Below are positions 16,608-26,612 of a DNA stretch of 64,000 nt, one piece after another. This stretch comes from Gilliamella sp. App6-5 (lineage in GTDB: Bacteria > Pseudomonadota > Gammaproteobacteria > Enterobacterales > Orbaceae). The position numbers were made by a program, and so were the translations under genes. The notes below the pieces were generated by a model. The model worked only from the letters and a program-made list of their open reading frames with translations. It made no database searches and was not told where the DNA came from. Each line of letters starts with the position of its first letter. The stretch's first letter is position 1. Location: contig NZ_LZGT01000019.1 in NCBI RefSeq assembly GCF_001690525.1, positions 28,860 to 92,859 of the forward strand. The letters are read 5' to 3'.

Positions 16608-17543
16608 TTATGCAGCAATTATTTCAATTTTTTCTAGCATATTATTTACAGCTTGGCGCTCAGCGATGCCAACACCAGCCTGTCCAACCGATAGAGCCGC
16701 AACACTTGATGCAAAGACTAAAGTGTCTTTAATTGATTGCTCAGTGATTAAACCATACATTAAACCAGCGACCATTGAATCGCCAGCACCCACAGTACTA
16801 ACTACTTGGCATTTAGGTGGTTTTGCTAACCATGCTTCATTTTTAGTGACCCATAATGCACCTTTACTTCCAAGCGAAATGATGACATTGTCAACGCCGC
16901 CATTAACTAACTCCATAGCAGCCTTTTTTACATCATCCAATGTCGATAATTTACGACCTATCCACATTTCGAGCTCTTTATCATTTGGTTTGATTAACCA
17001 TGGTTTTGCTTTTAATCCTGCGACCAATGCATCTCGACTACTATCGAATACAATTTTTGGACAAATCGCTTTAACTTGTTCCATCCAATTTGTAAATTTA
17101 TCAAGTGATACTCCAGCAGGTAAGCTACCGCTAATAGCAACCATATCAATGTCTTTTAACCATTCAAGAGAATTTTTTACAAAGCTTTGCCAGTCTTGCT
17201 CACTAATAGTAAAGCCCGAAAAGTTGAGATCTGTTACTTCACTATTTTCTTCGGTCAATTTAACATTAATACGTGTACGCCCCGCAATTGTTTCGAATTT
17301 ATCAACCACATTTAATGATTTAAATAATAAATTAAAGCCATCACGATTTTCTTTACCTAAAAACCCACCGACAGTGAGTTGAACGTCTAAATCAGACAAA
17401 ACCTTAGCCACATTGATGCCTTTGCCAGCAGCAAGTAACGCATTGGTTTGGACTAAATTAACATCACCAAGCTCCACTTTTGGGCAAAAACCTAAAAGAT
17501 CATAAGCAGGATTTAAGGTGATTGTTGCAATACGATAAGTCAT
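16608..17543 (-). CDS. fruK: 1-phosphofructokinase
   Basis: 311 residues, a PfkB-family sugar kinase. It phosphorylates fructose 1-phosphate to fructose 1,6-bisphosphate with ATP. Visible landmarks: the N-terminal substrate region TLNPAYDLLG, the GKGINVAKVLSDL segment, and near the C-terminus TVGAGDSMVAGL, which holds the catalytic Asp and the anion hole. The start lies directly against the stop of fruB, indicating translational coupling within the fructose operon. The antisense 261-codon ORF over this gene is a shadow. Confidence 0.96.
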   Translation of the reverse strand: MTYRIATITLNPAYDLLGFCPKVELGDVNLVQTNALLAAGKGINVAKVLSDLDVQLTVGGFLGKENRDGFNLLFKSLNVVDKFETIAGRTRINVKLTEENSEVTDLNFSGFTISEQDWQSFVKNSLEWLKDIDMVAISGSLPAGVSLDKFTNWMEQVKAICPKIVFDSSRDALVAGLKAKPWLIKPNDKELEMWIGRKLSTLDDVKKAAMELVNGGVDNVIISLGSKGALWVTKNEAWLAKPPKCQVVSTVGAGDSMVAGLMYGLITEQSIKDTLVFASSVAALSVGQAGVGIAERQAVNNMLEKIEIIAA

Positions 17544-18746
17544 TTAAACATCCTCACCTAGACCGCTTTCAATCGCTTTACCAATAGCATCAAGTGCTTG
17601 AGCCGCATCATCGCCAACCGCTGTAAATTTTAATCGACTGCCTTTTTTAGCACCCAATGCAACAATTTTCATTAAACTCGTTGCACTCACTGGCTCGCCT
17701 TTGCCATCTAAATTAGCAACAGTTACTTTACTGTTAAATTCTTTAACGAGTTTGACTAAAACGGATGATGGGCGAGTATGTAAACCATTCTCATTAGGAA
17801 TAATAAATTCACGACTTAATGATTCATTATTTGATTCGGTAATAGCCGACTCATTTGGAGAGGTTGATTGAATTTCTGATTCATCAGATCCTACAGTCTG
17901 AGAACCAGATAACAGAAGATTGATAAGCCCATCAATATTTGCTGATAATAGTAACGCTAATTTTTGATTAAAAGCTAAAGTAGCAATGTTATTTATAATT
18001 TCAGAAACAGAATCATCAACGACTGACATAGTAATAAGTAACTTAACAGGCTTACCATCTTCATTGAGATTACTAGTGGTACGGCTGATCGCCACCGCAT
18101 TTTTTAAATTACCTTCTTTGCTATCATTTAACCAAACACCCTCGCCTAGGTAAGTTGGTTTATTATCTAATACATCAGCAATAAAACTTGCATTGACTGC
18201 ATTTTGCTGTTTTAAACGTGATGCATTTAATGCTTGTAGTGTTGATAAACTATCCGCAGAGATATCCAATAACAATGCAGATTCATTTACAGTAAATTGA
18301 CTATCTTCTGGACTTGTTTTGCCGGTTAAAATAGCTATTGCTTCGTCGGCCGATTGAATTTTTTTGATTCGTTCCTCTACCCCATCAGCGCCAAGCACAT
18401 GAGTAAGTTGACGAAGTAATTCTAAATGCTCATCAGAGCTTGCTGCAATACCAATTGCAAGATAGGCCTTTTCACCATCATCCCCCCATTCAACACCATT
18501 AGGAAAACAAAATACTTGCACCCCTGTTTTTTTCACCAAATGACGAGTTTTAGTGGTGCCATGAGGAATAGCAAGGCCGATACCTAAATACGTCGCTGCT
18601 TGAGATTCTCGTTCAAGCATGCCATCAACATAACCATCTTCAACATATCCTGCTTGGGTTAATGCCGATGCAACTTTCTTTATTGCTTCTGTTTTATTTG
18701 TAGCTTGCTCATTTAAATGAATGTTTTCTTTAACTAAATGAAACAT
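17544..18746 (-). CDS. fruB: Fructose PTS EIIA-HPr fusion (diphosphoryl transfer protein)
   Basis: 400 residues. N-terminal EIIA-Fru domain with the phosphohistidine His62 in GLAIPHGTTK, a central linker/M domain, and a C-terminal HPr-like domain with His323 in GLHTRPSSV. It passes phosphate from enzyme I to FruA independently of the general HPr. The Cra target upstream (18823-18837) and the adjacent cra gene indicate induction by fructose 1-phosphate. First gene of fruBKA. Confidence 0.95.
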   Translation of the reverse strand: MFHLVKENIHLNEQATNKTEAIKKVASALTQAGYVEDGYVDGMLERESQAATYLGIGLAIPHGTTKTRHLVKKTGVQVFCFPNGVEWGDDGEKAYLAIGIAASSDEHLELLRQLTHVLGADGVEERIKKIQSADEAIAILTGKTSPEDSQFTVNESALLLDISADSLSTLQALNASRLKQQNAVNASFIADVLDNKPTYLGEGVWLNDSKEGNLKNAVAISRTTSNLNEDGKPVKLLITMSVVDDSVSEIINNIATLAFNQKLALLLSANIDGLINLLLSGSQTVGSDESEIQSTSPNESAITESNNESLSREFIIPNENGLHTRPSSVLVKLVKEFNSKVTVANLDGKGEPVSATSLMKIVALGAKKGSRLKFTAVGDDAAQALDAIGKAIESGLGEDV

Positions 18747-18822
18747 ATAATAAATACCTCTGGGTTAAAATGTTGGGTCGACTAAAATGACTCAGCAAAT
18801 ATAAATCCTTGAATTAACATTA

Positions 18823-18837
18823 TTGAATCGTTTCAGC
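18823..18837. promoter_or_regulatory. Cra (FruR) operator of fruBKA
   Basis: TTGAATCGTTTCAGC matches the Cra consensus (TGAATCGTTTCA core) exactly and lies ~77 bp before the fruB start. Repression would be relieved by fructose 1-phosphate. Confidence 0.85.
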
Positions 18838-18894
18838 AATAATGAATAAATTAATATTAATTATCAAATAAATTATTTCTATTGATCAATAATT

Positions 18895-18910
18895 TGTGAT
18901 CTGGATCTTA
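18895..18910. promoter_or_regulatory. Candidate CRP site upstream of fruB
   Basis: TGTGATCTGGATCTTA has a perfect left half of the CRP consensus and a weaker right half; ~60 bp upstream of the Cra site. Plausible catabolite activation. Confidence 0.45.
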
Positions 18911-18971
18911 TTTTTTATTTAAAATTTAAACTGTTTTAGAGCCAATATAGCGTTTGGTGTCTATCAATATC

Positions 18972-19976
18972 TTAACGGCTTAAGCTACCTCGATAGATCA
19001 ATCGCCTCGGAATTATTGTCGTACCTGATTGATAATTCTCGTTATGCAGATAGTTTAAAAACAGTTTTATTGTTACATTGGCAACTTCTTTGTGATCTTG
19101 TGAAAGCGATATGACTTTACATGGCAAAAAGTCTAATAACTCATTATCACCAAAGGTAGCAATCGTTAAAGCTTCGGGTAGATGTCCAAATTTTCTTAAA
19201 ATTGCATCAATACTTCCTTGTAATAAAGAAAAAGAAGTCGTAAAAATGCCATTAGGCATTTCATGGTTTTCTAACCATTGACTAAAGGCAAAATCAGCAT
19301 CTTGACGACTATAGTTATTTGCATATAAAAAATCAATTTGACTACAATTATTAAGTTGAATATCTTTAAAACCATCTAAACGAAGTTGACTAACCGATAA
19401 GTTGGGCAAAGCCCCAATATAAACTACCGAATCTTCTACAAAGTTATTAAATGCTTGAGCCAGTAATTTAGAATCTTGTTTATCGGCACCTACAATATTT
19501 CTAAATTTAGATATGGATAATATTCTATCAAGTGCAAATAATGGAATCTTTTCGTTTTGCCAGTCATCATAAAAAATATAATCCTGAACAGAAACGAATG
19601 ATGATGAAATAATCAAAGCATCTACCCTGCGTTGCTGTAGATGTTTAACGCACTCTTTTTCGATTTGTGGATTGTCTTCGGAACACGCGAGTAATAATTG
19701 ATACCCCTCTTTTCTTACTAGTTGTTCTAAATAATTGGCAATGCGGGTGTAACTATTGTTTTCTAAATCAGGAATAATAAAACCGATAGTACGGGTTTTA
19801 CCAGCTCTAAGCCCTGCTGCTACGGCATTAGGTTGGTAATTATGCGCTTTTACCACCGACATGACTTTTTCAACTGTTTTGTCACTCACGCGGTACTTTT
19901 TGGCTTTTCCATTGATCACATAACTCGCTGTTGTTGTTGAGACACCAGCCAAAAGAGCGATTTGTTCTAATTTCAT
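18972..19976 (-). CDS. cra: Catabolite repressor/activator Cra (FruR), LacI family
   Basis: 334 residues. The N-terminal helix-turn-helix MKLEQIALLAGVSTTTASYV and hinge (NAVAAGLRAGKTRTIGFIIP) are almost the E. coli Cra sequence, and the effector domain keeps the ATFGDNELLDFLPC stretch. The regulator senses fructose 1-phosphate and controls carbon flow. Unlike E. coli, where cra is far from fru, here it lies just upstream of fruB on the same strand with 225 bp between, as in some Vibrio and Pasteurellaceae, so local control is likely. Confidence 0.95.
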   Translation of the reverse strand: MKLEQIALLAGVSTTTASYVINGKAKKYRVSDKTVEKVMSVVKAHNYQPNAVAAGLRAGKTRTIGFIIPDLENNSYTRIANYLEQLVRKEGYQLLLACSEDNPQIEKECVKHLQQRRVDALIISSSFVSVQDYIFYDDWQNEKIPLFALDRILSISKFRNIVGADKQDSKLLAQAFNNFVEDSVVYIGALPNLSVSQLRLDGFKDIQLNNCSQIDFLYANNYSRQDADFAFSQWLENHEMPNGIFTTSFSLLQGSIDAILRKFGHLPEALTIATFGDNELLDFLPCKVISLSQDHKEVANVTIKLFLNYLHNENYQSGTTIIPRRLIYRGSLSR

Positions 19977-20166
19977 AACACCATCCCAACTAAATATAGT
20001 TAGTTATTTAACCTGAATCAAAATAATTTGTAAATATTGATTATCATGACTACTCAATAAGTTAGCTGTATTTTACGTTTTATACAAAAAGCCTAAAGAT
20101 AAAAATGACTAATCAAAAAAATAGGATTTAGTTAGATCTTACCAAAAATGATAAGTTCATTAATCA

Positions 20167-20922
20167 TTAGTAATAAATAGCAATATTTTGATCATGGACA
20201 TTTTCAATTTTAACGGGGGTATCAAATATATCTTCTAAAATAGTCGAATTCATAATTTGTTGTGGGCTGCCTTGGTATATTAGCTCGCCATTTTTCATGG
20301 CTAAAATGTAATCTGAATATACAGATGCAAAGTTGATATCATGAATAACAATCACAATGGTTTTACCCAGTTCATCAGCAGCACGGCGTAATTGTTTCAT
20401 CATAGTGACAGCATGTTTCATATCGAGATTATTGAGTGGTTCATCAAGTAATACATATTCAGTATCTTGGCAAAGTACCATGGCAACATAAGCACGTTGC
20501 CGTTGTCCACCAGATAATTCATCTAAAAAGCGCTCTTTATATTCAGTAAGATCTAAAAAATCAAGTGCACGATGAATATGGTTATAATCATCAGCATTTA
20601 AGCGCCCTTTGGTATAAGGGTAACGCCCAAACCCGACTAACTCAAAAACAGTTAATCTACTGGTAAAACGGTTTTCCTGTCTTAATACAGATAAATAGGT
20701 AGCAAGCTTATCACTTGGTGTATTAACTACATCCATATTTTGAATTTTGACTTGCCCTTCGTCAGCGAATAAAAGTCGACTGATAATCGATAGTAACGTC
20801 GATTTACCCGCTCCATTTGGACCAATAATGGCAGTGATCCCACCTTGTGAAATTGTCGCATTGACATTTTTTAGCACAGGTACTGTTTGATATTTTTTAC
20901 TAATATTATCAATTTTTATCAC
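20167..20922 (-). CDS. Siderophore ABC transporter, ATP-binding protein
   Basis: 251 residues of the FecE/FepC type. Walker A GPNGAGKSTLLS near residue 34, Q-loop, signature LSGGQRQRAYVA and Walker B YVLLDEPLNNLD are all intact, followed by the switch His in IVIVIHD. It energises ferric-siderophore import in the inner membrane with the two permeases that precede it. Its start overlaps the end of the upstream permease by four bases, so the genes are translationally coupled. Closest style is the YclP/FatE/CeuD group. Confidence 0.92.
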   Translation of the reverse strand: MIKIDNISKKYQTVPVLKNVNATISQGGITAIIGPNGAGKSTLLSIISRLLFADEGQVKIQNMDVVNTPSDKLATYLSVLRQENRFTSRLTVFELVGFGRYPYTKGRLNADDYNHIHRALDFLDLTEYKERFLDELSGGQRQRAYVAMVLCQDTEYVLLDEPLNNLDMKHAVTMMKQLRRAADELGKTIVIVIHDINFASVYSDYILAMKNGELIYQGSPQQIMNSTILEDIFDTPVKIENVHDQNIAIYY

Positions 20923-21890
20923 TTCGAAACCTTTTTTAATAATAAGAAGATAAACAAAGAACCACCAATAAATTCAATGACAATGGATAATGCACCAACC
21001 ATATTTAATACTCGCTCTAAGAACATTTGCCCACCAACAAGAAAAATAATACCTAATAAAAAAGCAGTAGGAAGTAAAAAACGATGTTGACTTGATCCAC
21101 TAATACTATAAGCTAAATTAGCAATTAAAAGACCTAAAAAAGTAAACGGTCCAACTAATGCTGTTGATATCGATACCAAAACAGAGACTAGCAACAAAAT
21201 AATAGTGATATTTTTTTGGTAATCGATACCTAAATTTATTGCATTATCACGCCCCAAAGCTAGCACATCAAATTTAAATCGCATTTGCCATAAAAATAGA
21301 CCAATAATGGCGGCAATCATTAATGAAAAGATGATCAATACAGGCTCTGCGCGTGTAAATGTCGCAAAAATACGACTTTGTAATACAGCAAATTCAGACG
21401 GCGTCATTAAACGCTGTAATAGATTAGAAAAACTACGGAATAATGTACCTAAAATGATGCCGATTAATAACACCAAATGTAAGTTTTGTTTGAGCTTGGT
21501 AAACAAACCTCGATACAAAAATAGAGAAAATAAAATTAATAAAAGTGATTCAAATACAAATTTGCCAATAGTACCGATATAAGGAATGCCTTGTGTATCA
21601 ATGCAAAAGATCACAACAGTTTGAATGAGCACAAACAGAGATTCAAATCCCATAATCGAAGGGGTTAAGATTCGATTGTTGGTAACCGTTTGAAAAAGTA
21701 ATGTCGACGTCGCAGCCGAAAAAGCAACTAGGATCATAGTTAGCACAATCCATGTGCGATGGATCAAAATATAACTGATATTGCCCTTAAGACCAAAGGT
21801 CATAAAGCAAGTTACGCAAATTAGCGCCATAATAAACAATAAAAATACTCTTTTTTGGCATAAACAATGGCGTTTTTGATTAACTAACAT
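20919..21890 (-). CDS. Siderophore ABC transporter, permease 2
   Basis: 323 residues with about nine or ten membrane segments, BtuC/FecCD family. It contains the ATP-binding-protein contact loop around LGIDYQKN and a GPFTFLGLLIANLAYSI stretch typical of iron-chelate permeases. It pairs with the permease encoded just upstream, whose gene overlaps this one by 11 bases. The N-terminus MLVNQKRHCLCQKRVF is unusually Cys- and Arg-rich, presumably the cytoplasmic tail. Functionally comparable to FatC/CeuC/YclO. Confidence 0.88.
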   Translation of the reverse strand: MLVNQKRHCLCQKRVFLLFIMALICVTCFMTFGLKGNISYILIHRTWIVLTMILVAFSAATSTLLFQTVTNNRILTPSIMGFESLFVLIQTVVIFCIDTQGIPYIGTIGKFVFESLLLILFSLFLYRGLFTKLKQNLHLVLLIGIILGTLFRSFSNLLQRLMTPSEFAVLQSRIFATFTRAEPVLIIFSLMIAAIIGLFLWQMRFKFDVLALGRDNAINLGIDYQKNITIILLLVSVLVSISTALVGPFTFLGLLIANLAYSISGSSQHRFLLPTAFLLGIIFLVGGQMFLERVLNMVGALSIVIEFIGGSLFIFLLLKKVSK

Positions 21891-22839
21891 GACGTTTTCG
21901 ACTCAACAATATTAAAAAAATAATAGCGCCAACTACGCCAAGAATCACACTAACCGGAATCTCAAATGGATAGCGAATAACGCGCCCAATGATGTCGCAA
22001 ATTAAAACTAATCCACTACCAAACAAACAGATCCATGGAATGGTTTTACGGACGTTATCACCAAATAATAAACTAACAATATTTGGTACAATCAATCCTA
22101 AAAATGGTAAAACACCCACCACTACAACCACAATACCACCAATTAATGCAATAACAATAAGTCCTGTCAACATAACAAGTCGATAATTAAGCCCCACATT
22201 AATGGAAAAATCTCGACCCAAACCAGCTACAGTAAATTGATCTGCACTCCAACAAGCGAGTAATGTCAACCCACCCACCAACCATAATAATTCGTAGCGA
22301 CCTTGTAAAACTCCAGAAAAATCACCCGATTCCCAACCACCAAGTGATTGTAACAAATCAAAATACATGGCAAAAAAAGTTGTAATTGCGCTAATAACCG
22401 CTCCTAACATAATACCAATAAGTGGTACCATCAAAGCGGATTTAAAAATGACTTTTCGAGAAATTACCATAAAAATCATTGTACCAAGCATGGCAAATAA
22501 GCTGGCAACGACCATTTTAGTCATAACACTTGCGCCAGGCGCTAAAACCATCATCACTAATAAGCCAAGACTAGCCGATTGAGTAGTGCCAACCAACGAG
22601 GGTTCAACAAATCGATTTTGTGTTAACAGTTGCATAATTAAACCAGCAACACTCATAGCACTACCGGCTAGTAATAAAGCAGCAGTTCTAGGTACACGAC
22701 TTACAAAAAAAATCTCGCGCATGTTACTATCAGACCATAGTTCCAATAGCGTCACATGCCCAGCGCCAATAAATAAACTTATTGCAGTCATTATCAATAA
22801 AATGAAAATGCCTGCAATAATATAAAAGGACTTAATCAT
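21880..22839 (-). CDS. Siderophore ABC transporter, permease 1
   Basis: 319 residues, FecCD family, about nine membrane helices. Typical features are the early RVPRTAALLLAGSAMSVAG motif and the QLLTQNRFVEPSLVGTTQSA segment that characterises the FatD/CeuB/YclN subgroup (transport of catecholate or anguibactin-like siderophores). It lies between the binding protein and the second permease in a tight operon, 8 bp after the binding-protein gene. Confidence 0.88.
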   Translation of the reverse strand: MIKSFYIIAGIFILLIMTAISLFIGAGHVTLLELWSDSNMREIFFVSRVPRTAALLLAGSAMSVAGLIMQLLTQNRFVEPSLVGTTQSASLGLLVMMVLAPGASVMTKMVVASLFAMLGTMIFMVISRKVIFKSALMVPLIGIMLGAVISAITTFFAMYFDLLQSLGGWESGDFSGVLQGRYELLWLVGGLTLLACWSADQFTVAGLGRDFSINVGLNYRLVMLTGLIVIALIGGIVVVVVGVLPFLGLIVPNIVSLLFGDNVRKTIPWICLFGSGLVLICDIIGRVIRYPFEIPVSVILGVVGAIIFLILLSRKRHVS

Positions 22840-22847
22840 GTTTTACA

Positions 22848-23801
22848 TCAATTCGTTGATGTTTTTTGTAAAGCTTCACGAATTTGATCTATCAAACGGC
22901 TATAAGTTTGAATACCGCCTGCAATATACATAGATGATGAATCTAAATAGATAATATGTTGATTTTGCCATGCCGCTGTTTTTTGAATTAAGTCATTGCT
23001 TAGTACTTGTTGTGCAGATTGTGCTTCTTTATTACCAATTGCACTATCTCTATCTAACACAAACAACCACTGCGGATTAACACTTAAGATAAATTCAGAG
23101 GTCACCGCATTACCATGACGACCAGCTTCTTGGAAGGTGGTTGCAGGTTGAAAACCAAGTATATCAAACACAAAACCAAAACGAGATTTTGGACCATAAG
23201 CTGACATTTTACCGCCATTAACCATAATTACTAATGCACTTCCAGCAGTGCTTGTCTTTGGCTTTAATTGTTCAATTTTTTGATTAAAATCATTAATAAG
23301 CTTTTTAGCTTCATCTTGCTTATTAAAAATAGTGCCTAACTGCTCTGTTCGTTGAGTTAAACTACCTAAAAAGTCTTTTGGATCAATATCTAACGAAATT
23401 GTCGGTGCAATGTCATTCAATTTTTTATAGGCATCATTAGCACGACCACCAGCAATAATAACATCAGGCTCAATTGTGCTTAATACCTCATAATTTGGTT
23501 CAAATAAGGTTCCCGCATTAATATAGGTTTTATCACTATATTTAGATAAAAAATCAGGTAAATGCACATCAGATTGAGGAACAGCCGAGACAGGAATATT
23601 TAAAGCATCAATAATATCAAGTGTTGCAATATTAAAAACAACGACTTTTTTAGGATTTTCAGGTATATCGGTTTTGCCTTGAGCATGTTCAACGGTAATC
23701 GTTTTCGCTGGTGTTTGCTGTTCTTTTTTATTGTCACATCCAACCAAAACAAGTAATACGGTAAGTAAAACTAAAAATTTCACTTTGATATATGAATACA
23801 T
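22848..23801 (-). CDS. Siderophore-binding lipoprotein
   Basis: 317 residues. The N-terminus MYSYIKVKFLVLLTVLLVLVGCDN is a lipoprotein signal with lipobox LVGC, so the protein is anchored in the inner membrane facing the periplasm. The rest is a class III binding protein (PeriPlasmic-BP-2) with VVVFNIATLDIIDALN, the IEPDVIIAGGR strand and a C-terminal helix, most like FatB/CeuE/YclQ. It captures ferric siderophore for the two permeases. First gene of a Fur-controlled operon; no outer-membrane receptor is present in this window. Confidence 0.9.
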   Translation of the reverse strand: MYSYIKVKFLVLLTVLLVLVGCDNKKEQQTPAKTITVEHAQGKTDIPENPKKVVVFNIATLDIIDALNIPVSAVPQSDVHLPDFLSKYSDKTYINAGTLFEPNYEVLSTIEPDVIIAGGRANDAYKKLNDIAPTISLDIDPKDFLGSLTQRTEQLGTIFNKQDEAKKLINDFNQKIEQLKPKTSTAGSALVIMVNGGKMSAYGPKSRFGFVFDILGFQPATTFQEAGRHGNAVTSEFILSVNPQWLFVLDRDSAIGNKEAQSAQQVLSNDLIQKTAAWQNQHIIYLDSSSMYIAGGIQTYSRLIDQIREALQKTSTN

Positions 23802-23842
23802 TATAACTCCTAATTATCAACCTGAATAAAAAACCACAAAAC

Positions 23843-23861
23843 GATAATTATAATAATTATC
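23843..23861. promoter_or_regulatory. Fur box
   Basis: GATAATTATAATAATTATC is a perfect 9-1-9 inverted repeat and agrees with the 19-bp Fur consensus at all but the two central T/G-type positions; ~42 bp upstream of the binding-protein start. Confidence 0.88.
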
Positions 23862-23978
23862 ATTTACATTATGATTGTAACCAAAAAACATGCAAGGTTC
23901 AATGCACTTTAAATGTTTAAAAATGTAATATGTAATAAAAGACAGGTTAAATAGTAATAGAATTATAATAAATATATT

Positions 23979-24004
23979 AAAAAGCTATCGATTCACTCGA
24001 TAGC
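23979..24004 (-). terminator. Terminator of the glnALG transcript
   Basis: GCTATCGA, TTCAC, TCGATAGC (23984-24004) with T-run on the minus-strand side (AAAAA at 23979), 18 bp after the glnG stop. Confidence 0.8.
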
Positions 24005-24021
24005 ATCATTAATATTGATAG

Positions 24022-25476
24022 TTAAAAATCTTTATTGGGATCAAAGGATAAATCCTTAAGCTTGCGAGACAATGTATTTCGCCCCCAACCTAATAGATAA
24101 GCCGCTTCTTGTTTATGACCACGGGTAAAATTGAGTGCACTTTTTAATAAGATATATTCAACATCGTTTATTGCCTCAGTCAAAATACCGCTTTTACCCT
24201 CCGTGAGTGCTTGTTTTGCCCATTGTTCTAGCAATACTTTCCAATCGTTTTCTTGTTGAGCAAAGTGGTTTTCGTGCATGGTAATATTTTCATTTGTGAC
24301 AATTGTTTTTGTCGTTGATAATTGCAACAGTTCTGGTGGCAAATCTTGAACTAAAACCTCTTGATTTGAGGACATCACTGTCACCCAGCGACAGGTATTT
24401 TCAAGCTGACGCACATTACCAGGCCAATTAAAGCGACATAAAACACTTAATGCTTCGGGACTCAATACTTTACCATCAACACCTAATTCTTTCGCTGTGG
24501 TATGTAAAAAATGTTCGGCAAGTTTTGGAATATCCTGCGCTCTATCTCGTAAAGGTGGAAGCACTATACGAATCACATTTAAACGATGAAATAAATCATC
24601 TCTAAATTTGCCTTCTTTTACTCTTGTTTCTAAATTTTGATGTGTGGCAGCAATAATACGCACATCAACTTTGACGGGTGAATAACCACCAATACGATAA
24701 AACTGCCCATCGGCAAGCACTCTTAATAATCTGGTTTGTACATCAAGTGGCATATCACCGATTTCATCTAAGAATAACGTTCCACCGTTAGCTTGTTCAA
24801 AACGTCCATGACGAATTTGAGCCGCACCAGTAAATGCGCCTTTTTCATGCCCAAAAAGCTCAGATTCAATGAGATCTTTAGGGATTGCCGCCATATTTAA
24901 CGCAATAAAAGGTGATTGGGAACGAGGACTATGAGTATGTAATGCTTTAGCAACCAACTCTTTCCCCGTACCTGATTCACCATTAATTAATACGCTAATA
25001 GATGATTTAGATAATCGACCAATAATACGAAACACGTCTTGCATTGAAGGTGCCTCACCAATAATGCCAGTTGATGCTTTCGTGGTTGTATTATTGCTGG
25101 TTTTGTTATTTTGAGTTTGTAAAATAGCTCGTTCTATAAGCTGAATAACTTCGTCAACATCAAAGGGCTTCGGGATATAATCATAAGCCCCTTTTTGATA
25201 AGCATTTACTGCCGCATCAAGATCAGAATGCGCGGTCATAATAATTACTGGTAAATTTGGCATTTGCTCTTTTACGTGATGTAGCAATGTAAAACCATCA
25301 AGCCCCGGCATTTTAATATCAGAAATCAATACAGCTGGTTTTTGCACATGTGCATCTAATGCATCAATAACCTCTTGACCACTGGTAAAACTGACACAGT
25401 TGAAATGAGCATTCGTTAATGCTTTTTCAAGTACCCACCGAATAGAACTATCATCATCAACAATCCAAACATTCAT
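24022..25476 (-). CDS. glnG: Nitrogen regulator NtrC
   Basis: 484 residues. Receiver domain with acidic pocket DDD (7-9) and phospho-acceptor Asp53 in [14 protein letters not shown]+ domain with Walker A GESGTGKE, the sigma-54 contact motif GAFTGA, and Walker B. C-terminal Fis-type helix-turn-helix ([16 protein letters not shown]). When phosphorylated by GlnL it activates sigma-54 promoters such as the one found upstream of glnA. It begins 11 bp after glnL. Confidence 0.96.
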   Translation of the reverse strand: MNVWIVDDDSSIRWVLEKALTNAHFNCVSFTSGQEVIDALDAHVQKPAVLISDIKMPGLDGFTLLHHVKEQMPNLPVIIMTAHSDLDAAVNAYQKGAYDYIPKPFDVDEVIQLIERAILQTQNNKTSNNTTTKASTGIIGEAPSMQDVFRIIGRLSKSSISVLINGESGTGKELVAKALHTHSPRSQSPFIALNMAAIPKDLIESELFGHEKGAFTGAAQIRHGRFEQANGGTLFLDEIGDMPLDVQTRLLRVLADGQFYRIGGYSPVKVDVRIIAATHQNLETRVKEGKFRDDLFHRLNVIRIVLPPLRDRAQDIPKLAEHFLHTTAKELGVDGKVLSPEALSVLCRFNWPGNVRQLENTCRWVTVMSSNQEVLVQDLPPELLQLSTTKTIVTNENITMHENHFAQQENDWKVLLEQWAKQALTEGKSGILTEAINDVEYILLKSALNFTRGHKQEAAYLLGWGRNTLSRKLKDLSFDPNKDF

Positions 25477-25487
25477 TTTAATTTACC

Positions 25488-26537
25488 TCACGGCCTAATT
25501 GGCAAATAAACAGAAAACGCCGTATGCCCAGGCCAACTATTAAATTCAATTTTACCGTGATGTTGATCAACAATATTATGTGCAATCGAAAGTCCAATAC
25601 CTGTCCCTCCTTCATAGCCACTAACCATAGGGTAAAACAAGGTATCTTGTATATGAACAGGCACACCTGGTCCAGTATCTTCAATATCAATACGAGCACA
25701 AAGCCGATAACGCTGGCCATGTAAAGTAACCTGAAAAGCCGTTCTTGTTCTAATGGTAATTGTGCCAGCTTTAGAACCAATAGCCTGTAAAGCATTACGC
25801 ACAATATTCAAAATTACCTGCTCTATTTGTTCAGAATCATGAATAAAATCAGGTAAGCTTGGATCATAATCACGCAGAATTTCAATATTGATTGGTTTTT
25901 CCAAACACAGCAAAGCATAGATTCGTTCTATTGCTTGATGAATATTTTGTTCTTTTTGGTGTAATCGCTGTTGTGGACCTAACAACCTATCAACAAGATT
26001 TCTTAGTCTATCGGCTTGTTCAATAATAATTTTGGTGTAATCTTGCAATTCATTTTTTGGTAATTCTCGTGATAATAATTGAGCCGCACCTCGAAGTCCG
26101 CCTAGTGGATTTTTAATTTCATGAGCAAGTCCTCGAACTAATTCACGTGCAGCGCTCTGTTGAGCTTGTTGCAATTGTTCTTGACTAAGGCGTTTATGAT
26201 TATTTAACGGTACCATTTCAATCAAAATCCGACCATTACCTAATAGTTGAGCTGTCAGCGATAAAATATGTAACTCATTATTAATAACTAAATTGACTTC
26301 ATTATCGGTAAAACCTTGATTTTGTGCCAATGCACTGAGCATTAAATCAATATCTAAAGAAAAATAACCCAACAAATCAGGAAGATAACTGTCTAATAAT
26401 TTTTTAGAACTTTGCGCTAATAACTGCTGTGCAGCAGTATTGGCATAAAGAATGTTGAGTTTTGTATCAAGTAATAAAATACTTGTAATTATAGCATCGA
26501 GAACAAGATTAGCATCAGATTCATTTTCAAATGTCAT
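25488..26537 (-). CDS. glnL: Nitrogen sensor kinase NtrB
   Basis: 349 residues from ATG 26537, exactly the E. coli length. A GTG at 26567 lies inside a terminator hairpin and is unlikely to be used. N-terminal PAS domain ([20 protein letters not shown]), then the H-box with phospho-His139 in [13 protein letters not shown], and N and G boxes (VRNALQ, DTGPGV, GTGIGLS). Cytoplasmic kinase and phosphatase of NtrC, controlled by PII. It lies downstream of glnA, separated by an attenuator-like hairpin that should lower its expression relative to glnA. Confidence 0.94.
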   Translation of the reverse strand: MTFENESDANLVLDAIITSILLLDTKLNILYANTAAQQLLAQSSKKLLDSYLPDLLGYFSLDIDLMLSALAQNQGFTDNEVNLVINNELHILSLTAQLLGNGRILIEMVPLNNHKRLSQEQLQQAQQSAARELVRGLAHEIKNPLGGLRGAAQLLSRELPKNELQDYTKIIIEQADRLRNLVDRLLGPQQRLHQKEQNIHQAIERIYALLCLEKPINIEILRDYDPSLPDFIHDSEQIEQVILNIVRNALQAIGSKAGTITIRTRTAFQVTLHGQRYRLCARIDIEDTGPGVPVHIQDTLFYPMVSGYEGGTGIGLSIAHNIVDQHHGKIEFNSWPGHTAFSVYLPIRP

Positions 26538-26560
26538 CGTTGGTTTTCCGTCCTGATTAG

Positions 26561-26586
26561 AAACCACCGCAAGTTAACGGTGGTTT
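26561..26586 (-). terminator. Attenuator-like hairpin between glnA and glnL
   Basis: AAACCACCG (26561-26569) pairs with CGGTGGTTT (26578-26586); on the minus strand a short T-run follows. The same position carries a partial terminator in enterobacteria, giving high glnA and low glnLG levels. Confidence 0.7.
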
Positions 26587-26612
26587 AATGGTTTAAATTA
26601 TTATAAATTAAC

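Noticed and set aside
16597..17382. 261-codon plus-strand ORF opposite fruK
   Set aside because: Pure antisense shadow of a clearly coding gene; Ser/Thr/Pro-rich translation typical of such shadows.
25478..25804. 108-codon ORF within glnL
   Set aside because: Same-strand out-of-frame shadow inside the kinase domain of glnL.
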